In this document: in pieces, positions 13,522 through 18,728 of the stretch
How positions within the stretch are numbered: position 1 is the first letter of the stretch
Layout of the letters: the number at the start of each line of letters is the position of its first letter
Assembly (NCBI GenBank): GCA_024680835.1
Contig: JAILBP010000148.1
Span: forward strand, 1 to 18,728
Direction of reading: 5' to 3'
Length of the DNA stretch: 18,728 nucleotides
DNA from: RGIG6904 sp024680835
Lineage (GTDB): Bacteria > Bacillota > Clostridia > Lachnospirales > Lachnospiraceae
Notes under the pieces: generated by a model
The model's database searches: none
Told to the model about the DNA's origin: nothing
The model's input: the letters and a program-made list of their open reading frames with translations, nothing else
Translations under genes and position numbers: made by a program

Positions 13522-15954
13522 TCATTCCGCTGTATACACAATGTTGTCACCGGATTCATGCGATATCCCGTCCGCGTCAATGTCCATAGCATCCATCTGT
13601 ACCAGATCCGGAGTGTTTTCAGAAGTATAACCACTGCGGATTTCGACTCCGTTGTCTTCATTTAAGGTGGACTCATCCGCATTGTGTATTATGAGCATGC
13701 TCTGAATCTCTACTCTGTCAACCCGTTCCAGATCACTTTCATTAACGAAGATCGTAAGCTTACCGGATTCCTCATCCACTTCATACACCGGTGAAATATT
13801 CTCCTGATACCTGTAATAAACCTGAACCGACATGCAATCCCTAAGGTATGGGCTCGATATCACAGTATATGCTTTTCCTCCCGACAGCTCCCAATAAAAC
13901 GTATTGCTCTCGTTCTCTGCATTCTCGCCCTGTTTTAATATGACAATATCTTTTAATACATCCACCTTTGCATGTCCTTCCGATGACATCATGTAGTCCC
14001 TGATACTCTCCTTCAAGACGGAAACATCACTGTTGGTCTCGCTGAGTTCGCTCTGTAAAGTCAGCTTAAGGTTCGCAACCTCTCCGGACAGTTCGGTTTT
14101 TATCTGCTCATCAGCATTTGTAAACTCCGTTTTGAGAGACGCCTCCGTGTTTGCAAGCTCTGCCCTGGTTTCCGAAACAGTATCACCCAGATCCTTTATA
14201 GCCTTATCCACAGTTGACAATTCCGCACTAATCGAAGATTTGTACTTTTGAAGCTCCGCACCGGTATCGGATTTTGCATCCGCTATGAGCTTGTCAGTCT
14301 CAGTCTTATTCTTTTTGACAATGTCTCCGAGACCTGTGAATTTTTCCTCAAAGCTCTCCTTCGCAGCGGCTACAGTACTGTCTATCCTGGCCACCAGAGA
14401 CTTTGACTCCTTGTCTATCTTCTTCTCATAGTCTGCTGTTATGCTTTTTTCCAAGGATGTAAGCTTAACGCCGGTCTCTGTAATGCTCGCCTCCGCCTTT
14501 CCAAGACTTTCATTTATCTCGGAAACATCCTTTTTTATGCTGTTATCTGACTTTTCTCCCACAGCCACATCTTTTGTAAGACTGTCGATCGTATTCATTG
14601 CGGCTCTCATATCCGAGATTATTCCAACCTGTGCCTTGGAAAGCTCATTTACCGTGTCCTGCAGCTTTTTAACCGTTTCAACATCCGCCATTCCGTCCCT
14701 TCCGTTTGTACCATTGGTACCGTTTTTTCCGTCTGTACCGTTGATTCCATCTATACCGTTGGTCCCGTTTCTCCCATCAGTTCCGTTCATGCCGTTTTTT
14801 CCATCGGTCCCGTTGCTGCCTTTTATCCCATTAGTCCCATTAGTTCCATTTGTTCCGTTTGTTCCGTTTGTTCCGTTTGTTCCGTTTGTTCCGCTTGTTC
14901 CGTTTGTTCCGTTTGTTCCCTTTGATCCGTTCGTTCCATTTGTGCCGTTTTTTCCATCCTTCCCGTTGGATCCGTTAGTTCCGGTATTACCGTTCTTGCC
15001 ATTGGTCCCGTTATTCCCATTCGTACCATTTGTACCATTGCTGCCATTGATCCCGTTGGTCCCAGTAGCACCGTTTTGCCCGGCTGTCCCATCTTTGCCT
15101 GCTGTTCCGGTATTCCCATTCTTACCGTCAATTCCATTATTTCCATTTACTCCGTTAATCCCGTCAATACCGTTATATCCGTTCCCCCCGGCTGTTCCGT
15201 TTACTCCGTTATTTCCGTCTATACCGTTATATCCGTTCCCCCCGGCTGTTCCGTTAATCCCGTTGATCCCGTTCAACCCGTTATTTCCGTCTGACGGATT
15301 CTTCTCATAAGCCAACGTTAAAAGATTTGTCTGAAATGCCCTAAGTTTCCTGGTAATATCATTTTCATCTATGCCCGAGGTCGGGTTTCCCGATAGCAAT
15401 ATCATCAGATCGTTGATATCCCACGCAAGGCCACACAGGGTTTCCTCATTTTTCTTTACAGTCTCCATCGTCTCGCTGATATCCAAAACCTGTGTATACA
15501 TGGAACCGCCCGCATCCAACAGTTCCTCAGCGTCCATTCCGTCAACATTAGCTACAACAGCCTCAGACAGAACGTTCGCCACATACGCCTTTGAAAGATC
15601 TGTCAGTTTTCCGTTTTCATCCCGTTGAAGGACATTTCCGTTAAATAGCTCATAAAAAAGGTTTCGCGCAGCTATCTCAACTCCGCGTCTTTCCTCTCCG
15701 GACATTTCCCTGCCATGTCCGGCAAACGTCTCATCTATCACTGACATTGCCCAATTAGTGGTGTCTACCAGCTTGTGATTTACAATTCCGTCAGCTACTG
15801 TCCCATCGATATCATGATACGCATTCAACTTCAGCTCATCTGTAAATTTCACACCCTCTTTCGATCCGTGTGAAAAAGCATACAAACATACACATGCAAC
15901 GCAAAGCACAAAACATGCCGCAGCTGCTATGCCAATTCCCATATTTTTTCTCAT
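13522..15954 (-). CDS. Membrane-anchored protein with proline-free collagen-like region and long coiled coil
   Basis: Uncharacterised surface or fibre protein of 810 residues. Residues 5-27 are a single hydrophobic segment after MRKN, an uncleaved anchor or Sec signal. Residues 30-220 are a helical domain without a recognised family. Residues 223-420 are 66 unbroken Gly-X-Y triplets, mostly Gly-Thr-Asn and variants, with no proline at all. Residues about 425-680 are strongly heptad-like coiled coil. Residues 690-810 appear beta-rich and acidic. The layout, anchor, collagen-like stalk, coiled coil and tip, is that of a trimeric fibre. A GTG at 15984 in frame would add ten residues, but GGGAGGG stands 6 bases before the ATG at 15954, which is preferred. 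Gene is 26 bases after tatC. There are no twin arginines, so it would not itself use Tat. Confidence 0.88.
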   Translation of the reverse strand: MRKNMGIGIAAAACFVLCVACVCLYAFSHGSKEGVKFTDELKLNAYHDIDGTVADGIVNHKLVDTTNWAMSVIDETFAGHGREMSGEERRGVEIAARNLFYELFNGNVLQRDENGKLTDLSKAYVANVLSEAVVANVDGMDAEELLDAGGSMYTQVLDISETMETVKKNEETLCGLAWDINDLMILLSGNPTSGIDENDITRKLRAFQTNLLTLAYEKNPSDGNNGLNGINGINGTAGGNGYNGIDGNNGVNGTAGGNGYNGIDGINGVNGNNGIDGKNGNTGTAGKDGTAGQNGATGTNGINGSNGTNGTNGNNGTNGKNGNTGTNGSNGKDGKNGTNGTNGSKGTNGTNGTSGTNGTNGTNGTNGTNGTNGTNGIKGSNGTDGKNGMNGTDGRNGTNGIDGINGTDGKNGTNGTNGRDGMADVETVKKLQDTVNELSKAQVGIISDMRAAMNTIDSLTKDVAVGEKSDNSIKKDVSEINESLGKAEASITETGVKLTSLEKSITADYEKKIDKESKSLVARIDSTVAAAKESFEEKFTGLGDIVKKNKTETDKLIADAKSDTGAELQKYKSSISAELSTVDKAIKDLGDTVSETRAELANTEASLKTEFTNADEQIKTELSGEVANLKLTLQSELSETNSDVSVLKESIRDYMMSSEGHAKVDVLKDIVILKQGENAENESNTFYWELSGGKAYTVISSPYLRDCMSVQVYYRYQENISPVYEVDEESGKLTIFVNESDLERVDRVEIQSMLIIHNADESTLNEDNGVEIRSGYTSENTPDLVQMDAMDIDADGISHESGDNIVYTAE
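14695..15288 (-). repeat. Gly-X-Y coding repeat (66 triplets, 9-bp units)
   Basis: A tract of 9-bp degenerate units encodes the collagen-like region. Asn or Asp fills most Y positions, Thr is the commonest X, and seven identical Gly-Thr-Asn triplets run together at about 14830-14892. Unit length is a multiple of three, so slippage would change protein length without breaking the frame. Confidence 0.93.
15167..15255 (-). repeat. Direct repeat inside the collagen-like region, 54-bp period
   Basis: A 35-base stretch is repeated exactly at 15167-15201 and 15221-15255, a period of 54 bases (18 residues, six triplets: GNNGVN/GINGVN-type plus GTAGGNGYNGID). The identity of synonymous codons points to a recent duplication. 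Confidence 0.85.
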
Positions 15955-15980
15955 GGTTTCCCTCCCGTATTTTTTGTCAC

Positions 15981-16778
15981 TCACATTTTAATAACTTTAT
16001 TAAACCTCCGCTTCGAACCTTTCTCCCGGAAAGCAGACGCCAATATCCGGTTACGCTTTTTGAGGGATGGTCTTCTTTTTTGGGTAAAATAACGTCTCCC
16101 CATCATATTTCCGACCTCAAACAATGCCAGCATAGGAAGAGCCACCATAAGCTGGCTTATCACATCCGGCGGTGTTATAAAAGCTGCTCCCGCGAAGATA
16201 AAAACATATATTGCTCCCCTCAGTTTTCGAACCCTTTTCTTATCGATCACTCCGAACCACCACATAAACGAGACCGCTAGCGGTGTTTCAAACGCTATAC
16301 CCATACACAGGGAAAAAGTAAGGACAAAACCCATATACTCCGATATCGAAAAACTCCTGTAAATATCCAGTTCCTCTCCAAACCCTGCCATAAAGCGAAA
16401 GAAAAAAGGTAAGATCACAAAAAAGGAAAACAAAAGCCCGGCATAAAACAATACTGCTGTAATCAAGCCGAAAAATCTGAGTTTTGCTACATTTGCTCTC
16501 TTTACTGCAGGTGAGACAAACTCAATAACCTGGATGAACACCCAAGGTAACTCGACCATCAGGGAAATCGCCAGAAGTGCACTAATCTCAGCCACTAACG
16601 CATCTCCGGGTGAAACGGATATAACCTCAAACCCTGCATCCTTTGCCGGTTTCAAAGCCCTGTCAAACAGACTGTTTGCCACTGTACAGCATCCGGCAAA
16701 CACGAGGAAAAACAATATAAAACAACCTAATGCACGTATTTTTGCCTCATTAAGATGTTCTCGGTATTCTTTATCCAA
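15981..16778 (-). CDS. tatC: Twin-arginine translocase subunit TatC
   Basis: TatC recognises twin-arginine signals and, with TatA, moves folded proteins across the membrane. The 265-residue protein has the N-terminal REHLNEAKIR (family: HL-E-R), about six membrane segments, the loop AFETPLAVSFMWWFGVI, and FITPPDVISQLMVALPMLALFE, the strongest TatC landmark. A basic tail of about 40 residues after the last segment is longer than usual. Its start overlaps the end of tatA by 8 bases. A two-gene tatA-tatC set without tatB is the minimal Gram-positive type. Immediate linkage to a Tat-signal gene two places downstream suggests a dedicated translocase, as known for TatAd-TatCd and PhoD in B. subtilis. 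Confidence 0.95.
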   Translation of the reverse strand: MDKEYREHLNEAKIRALGCFILFFLVFAGCCTVANSLFDRALKPAKDAGFEVISVSPGDALVAEISALLAISLMVELPWVFIQVIEFVSPAVKRANVAKLRFFGLITAVLFYAGLLFSFFVILPFFFRFMAGFGEELDIYRSFSISEYMGFVLTFSLCMGIAFETPLAVSFMWWFGVIDKKRVRKLRGAIYVFIFAGAAFITPPDVISQLMVALPMLALFEVGNMMGRRYFTQKRRPSLKKRNRILASAFREKGSKRRFNKVIKM

Positions 16779-16959
16779 GCTTGGAAGCCGCCTCCTTATC
16801 TGTTTCAGTATTTACGTCCGCTGTCATATTTTTCAGACCTTCTTTGTAACCTTTAACTGCCTCACCCAAGGATTTGGAAAGTTTCGGTATCTGTGTAGGT
16901 CCGACTATTAACGACAATATAGCCAGGATAATAATTAACTCAAAAAAACCCATACGCAT
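16771..16959 (-). CDS. tatA: Twin-arginine translocase subunit TatA
   Basis: TatA forms the protein-conducting part of the Tat translocase. The 62-residue product starts MRMGFFELIIILAILSLIVG (single N-terminal membrane segment), has the hinge PTQIPKLSKSLGEAVKGYKE, where the usual FGP-KLP appears as VGPTQIP, then an amphipathic helix and a short acidic tail. AAGGAG precedes the ATG at 16959 by 5 bases; a second ATG two codons later is also possible. The frame stays open upstream to 17061, but that part is not TatA-like and has no ribosome site. It is the first gene of the operon, with a promoter at 17053-17080. Confidence 0.93.
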   Translation of the reverse strand: MRMGFFELIIILAILSLIVGPTQIPKLSKSLGEAVKGYKEGLKNMTADVNTETDKEAASKLG

Positions 16960-17052
16960 AAACACTCCTTCCGACATGGCACAGTACGCCTGTCTAAAAA
17001 AATAAATTGGTGGAAAAATAAAAGAATTATGAAACTGATGGTTGATGGTGTT

Positions 17053-17080
17053 ATTATACACGCTAAAGAAATATATTCAA
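17053..17080 (-). promoter_or_regulatory. Probable vegetative promoter of the tatA operon
   Basis: Minus strand: TTGAAT (17075-17080), 16 bases, then TATAAT (17053-17058). The -10 is perfect and the -35 matches TTGACA at 4 of 6. The predicted leader is about 87 bases. No sigma-28 motif is seen here, so this operon does not appear to share the flagellar control of the next block. Confidence 0.6.
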
Positions 17081-17246
17081 TTGTAAGAACTGCCGAATCG
17101 CTTTTGTGAAAATCTACCAAACAAATTCACAAAAAGAAGTACAAACCGCCTTAGAACACCCAGTATACCTTAATAATCACATGTCAATAAAATACATAAA
17201 AATACGATTTCATACATAAAAACATATTCATTTAATTGTTTGCAGA

Positions 17247-17283
17247 AATAAAAAATGCGGTAAAATGCTTTGCATATTACCGC
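17247..17283 (-). terminator. Rho-independent terminator after the tRNA cluster
   Basis: GCGGTAA, one mismatch, ATGC, a 3-base loop, GCAT, one mismatch, TTACCGC (17257-17283) form a strong stem. On the minus strand it is followed by ATTTTTTATTT. It ends transcription coming from the tRNA side, about 215 bases beyond tRNA-Phe. Confidence 0.88.
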
Positions 17284-17497
17284 TTAATGATCTAAATTGA
17301 TAAAATCCTGTACATAATCAACAAAGACCCGTACGTCTCATCCGTAAATCTGATATAAATACATTGTCTATTCACAGCCACCCGTCCATCATGCCACGGG
17401 CACGCATACGTGCATAGATTCTGTTCAGCAAGCTGACAGAATGTCTTTGAAAAATAAATACGAGGGTAAAATCGAAAAACAGTTTAAAATAAAAAAA
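17284..17497 (-). other. Unassigned 214-base region between tRNA-Phe and the terminator
   Basis: No known gene is recognised. Three stems follow one another: CCCGT/ACGGG (about 17381-17400), GCACG/CGTGC (17400-17413) and a 10-bp stem with one bulge, ATTCTG-TCAG type (17418-17442). On the minus strand a frame is open for about 60 codons (17485 to about 17298) ending in SLLIMYRILSI and stop, without an ATG or ribosome site. It may be an RNA, a gene relic, or plain spacer. The part from 16960 to 17246 holds the tatA promoter and otherwise only AT-rich sequence. Confidence 0.4.
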
Positions 17498-17570
17498 TGC
17501 CTAGTTCCGGAATCGAACCAGAGACATAAGGATTTTCAGTCCTCCGCTCTACCAACTGAGCTAACTAGGC
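17498..17570 (-). tRNA. tRNA-Phe (GAA)
   Basis: 73 bases without encoded CCA. Acceptor GCCTAGT/ACTAGGC, TAGCTCAGTTGGTAGAGC D-arm, GGACTGAAAATCC anticodon arm, GGTTCGATTCC T-arm. A run of seven T follows the 3' end. Last tRNA of the cluster. Confidence 0.95.
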
Positions 17571-17575
17571 ATGAG

Positions 17576-17649
17576 TTGCGGGAACAGGATTTGAACCTGT
17601 GACCTTCGGGTTATGAGCCCGACGAGCTTCCAGACTGCTCCATCCCGCG
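17576..17649 (-). tRNA. Initiator tRNA-fMet (CAT), second copy
   Basis: 74 bases without CCA. It has the initiator marks: an unpaired C1-A72 at the acceptor end and GGG/CCC pairs flanking the anticodon loop (CGGGCTCATAACCCG). It lies between tRNA-Tyr and tRNA-Phe. Confidence 0.94.
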
Positions 17650-17653
17650 ATAA

Positions 17654-17735
17654 TGGGTGGAGGTGGATTCGAACCACCGAAGCAAGATGCAGCAGATTTA
17701 CAGTCTGTCCCCTTTGGCCACTCGGGAAACCACCC
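17654..17735 (-). tRNA. tRNA-Tyr (GTA)
   Basis: 82 bases without CCA, with the long variable arm of bacterial tRNA-Tyr. Anticodon arm CAGACTGTAAATCTG, acceptor GGGTGG pairing with CCACCC, T-arm GGTGGTTCGAATCCACC. Confidence 0.94.
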
Positions 17736-17751
17736 ATAATATAAAAATGAA

Positions 17752-17824
17752 AGCCGATGATCGGACTTGAACCGATAACCTGCTGATTACAAATCAGCTG
17801 CTCTGCCAATTGAGCCACATCGGC
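17752..17824 (-). tRNA. tRNA-Thr (TGT)
   Basis: 73 bases without CCA. Acceptor GCCGATG/CATCGGC, anticodon arm GCTGATTTGTAATCAGC, T-arm ATCGGTTCAAGTCCGAT. Its first 11 bases belong to a 17-bp inverted repeat with the leader. Confidence 0.94.
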
Positions 17825-17878
17825 GTGCGGTCAGTGACCTAAAACCTAGCAACTTCGAACCCCGCACGCCGATGTGGC
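17814..17878 (-). repeat. 17-bp perfect inverted repeat overlapping the 5' end of tRNA-Thr
   Basis: CCGCACGCCGATGTGGC (17862-17878, plus strand) is the exact reverse complement of 17814-17830, with a 31-base loop. The second arm includes bases 1-11 of tRNA-Thr, so the leader RNA can pair with the acceptor and D-arm strands of the tRNA. Confidence 0.8.
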
Positions 17879-17885
17879 GATACGA

Positions 17886-17904
17886 GGAAAAACGAAGTTT
17901 TTCC
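17886..17904 (-). repeat. Hairpin in the tRNA-Val/tRNA-Thr spacer
   Basis: GGAAAAAC and GTTTTTCC form an 8-bp stem with a 3-base loop, just upstream (in transcription) of the tRNA-Thr inverted repeat. The U-run is inside the stem, so it is not a standard terminator; a processing site is possible. Confidence 0.5.
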
Positions 17905-17951
17905 GAGTCGAGCCCTGAAAATCAAAAGCACAACTCTTTTAAACAACTTAA

Positions 17952-18024
17952 TGGGGCGTATAGGGCTCGAACCTATGACCCCCTGCTTGTAAGGCAGATG
18001 CTCTCCCAGCTGAGCTAACACCCC
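17952..18024 (-). tRNA. tRNA-Val (TAC)
   Basis: 73 bases without CCA. Acceptor GGGGTGT/ACGCCCC, D-arm TAGCTCAGCTGGGAGAGC, anticodon arm CTGCCTTACAAGCAG, T-arm ATAGGTTCGAGCCCTAT. Confidence 0.94.
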
Positions 18025-18030
18025 ATTTTC

Positions 18031-18053
18031 GTTTCCACTAAAAAAGTGAAAAC
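18031..18053 (-). repeat. Hairpin in the tRNA-Asp/tRNA-Val spacer
   Basis: GTTTTCACT and AGTGGAAAC pair over 9 bp, one of them G-U, around a 5-base U loop. It is a likely RNA processing or spacing stem between two tRNAs. Confidence 0.5.
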
Positions 18054-18077
18054 AACCTCAAATTATTAACTTGTAAA

Positions 18078-18151
18078 CGACCCGAGCGGGGCTCGAACCC
18101 GCGACCTCCGCCGTGACAGGGCGGCGCTCTAACCAGCTGAGCCACCGGGCC
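18078..18151 (-). tRNA. tRNA-Asp (GTC)
   Basis: 74 bases without CCA. Anticodon arm CGCCCTGTCACGGCG, T-arm GCGGGTTCGAGCCCCGC, acceptor GGCCCGG pairing with TCGGGTC (two G-U pairs), discriminator G as usual for tRNA-Asp. Confidence 0.94.
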
Positions 18152-18175
18152 GTATCATCAAAAATGTAAGTATAT

Positions 18176-18230
18176 CTTCTTGAAATCATTCAAGGTACCA
18201 GTTATCTTAAAATCCTGTGATTTCAAGAAG
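18176..18230 (-). repeat. 13-bp perfect inverted repeat between tRNA-fMet and tRNA-Asp
   Basis: CTTCTTGAAATCA (18176-18188) and TGATTTCAAGAAG (18218-18230) are exact inverted copies around a 29-base loop that fill the spacer between two tRNAs. A double-stranded processing stalk, for example for RNase III, is the simplest reading. Confidence 0.65.
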
Positions 18231-18236
18231 CATGAA

Positions 18237-18310
18237 TTGCGGGAATAGGATTTGAACCTATGACCTCCGGGTTATGAGCCCGGCGAGCTTCCAGACTGCT
18301 CCATCCCGCG
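18237..18310 (-). tRNA. Initiator tRNA-fMet (CAT), first copy
   Basis: 74 bases without CCA; C1-A72 mismatch and GGG/CCC anticodon-stem pairs mark it as initiator. It is the first tRNA after 23S rRNA and differs from the second copy only by paired changes in the anticodon stem and T-stem. Confidence 0.94.
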
Positions 18311-18388
18311 ACGCAAGAGAACAGCTTAGTTCATCTTAAAGTCAAATTCCGTTCCCTCAAAATTTCATACTGAAAGTGACAACATCTA

Positions 18389-18728
<340 letters not shown>

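Noticed and set aside
12851..13630. Plus-strand open frame of 259 codons
   Set aside because: It lies opposite the Tat-signal gene and the end of the collagen-like gene, has no recognisable family and no operon context; the minus-strand genes are clearly real.
14695..15288. CRISPR-like or minisatellite array
   Set aside because: The units are 9-bp, degenerate, without spacers and in frame within a gene; they are coding Gly-X-Y repeats.
14441..15310. Long plus-strand open frame rich in Val-Pro-Phe repeats, inside the collagen-like gene
   Set aside because: It is the antisense reading of the Gly-Thr-Asn repeat; the regular 9-bp unit keeps the opposite frame open. The sense frame has a ribosome site, membrane segment and coiled coil.
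17561..18021. Minus-strand open frames of 60-85 codons in the tRNA region
   Set aside because: They run through tRNA genes (for example the LAEQLICNQQVIGSSPI type of translation is a known tRNA artefact).

Overview
The window is bacterial. Every protein gene, all seven tRNAs and the rRNA fragment are read from the minus strand. Moderate G+C, strong GGAGG ribosome sites, TAAA-N15-TCCGATAA sigma-28 promoters, a FliW/CsrA pair and two tandem FlgK genes suggest a motile Gram-positive of the Lachnospiraceae (Butyrivibrio/Roseburia-like). The family is an inference from gene order and content; no marker gene here settles it.

In the direction of transcription (right to left) there are three blocks. 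(1) 18728-17257: the 3' end of a 23S rRNA gene, then tRNA-fMet, Asp, Val, Thr, Tyr, fMet and Phe, with several RNA stems in the spacers, and a rho-independent terminator at 17247-17283. No 5S gene is visible. (2) 17080-9394: a vegetative-type promoter followed by eight close-packed genes: tatA, tatC, a membrane-anchored protein with a proline-free collagen-like Gly-X-Y region, a Tat-signal coiled-coil protein with a phage-tail-like motif, an FN3-like protein with a very tyrosine-rich C-terminal half and no export signal, a radical SAM protein with a SPASM-like cysteine cluster, an uncharacterised protein (possibly a divergent UPF0489/arginase-like fold), and a GT8 glycosyltransferase. The last three are joined by 4-base ATGA overlaps. 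(3) 9339-1: late flagellar genes flgM-flgN-flgK-flgK-flgL behind a sigma-28 promoter, then fliW-csrA with its own extended -10 promoter and a terminator, then flaG-fliD behind a second sigma-28 promoter; fliD runs off the left edge.

The flagellar block is conventional. It makes the anti-sigma factor, the junction proteins and their chaperone, the cap, and the FliW/CsrA translational switch. The flaG leader carries two consecutive small hairpins that each show GGA in the loop, the second loop being the Shine-Dalgarno sequence, which is a plausible CsrA target.

The candidate new system is block 2. It looks like a self-contained module that builds an unusual surface or fibre structure: its own minimal Tat translocase, two fibre-type proteins, a Tyr-rich protein and three possible modifying enzymes. 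The joint function is inference; no single gene proves it.
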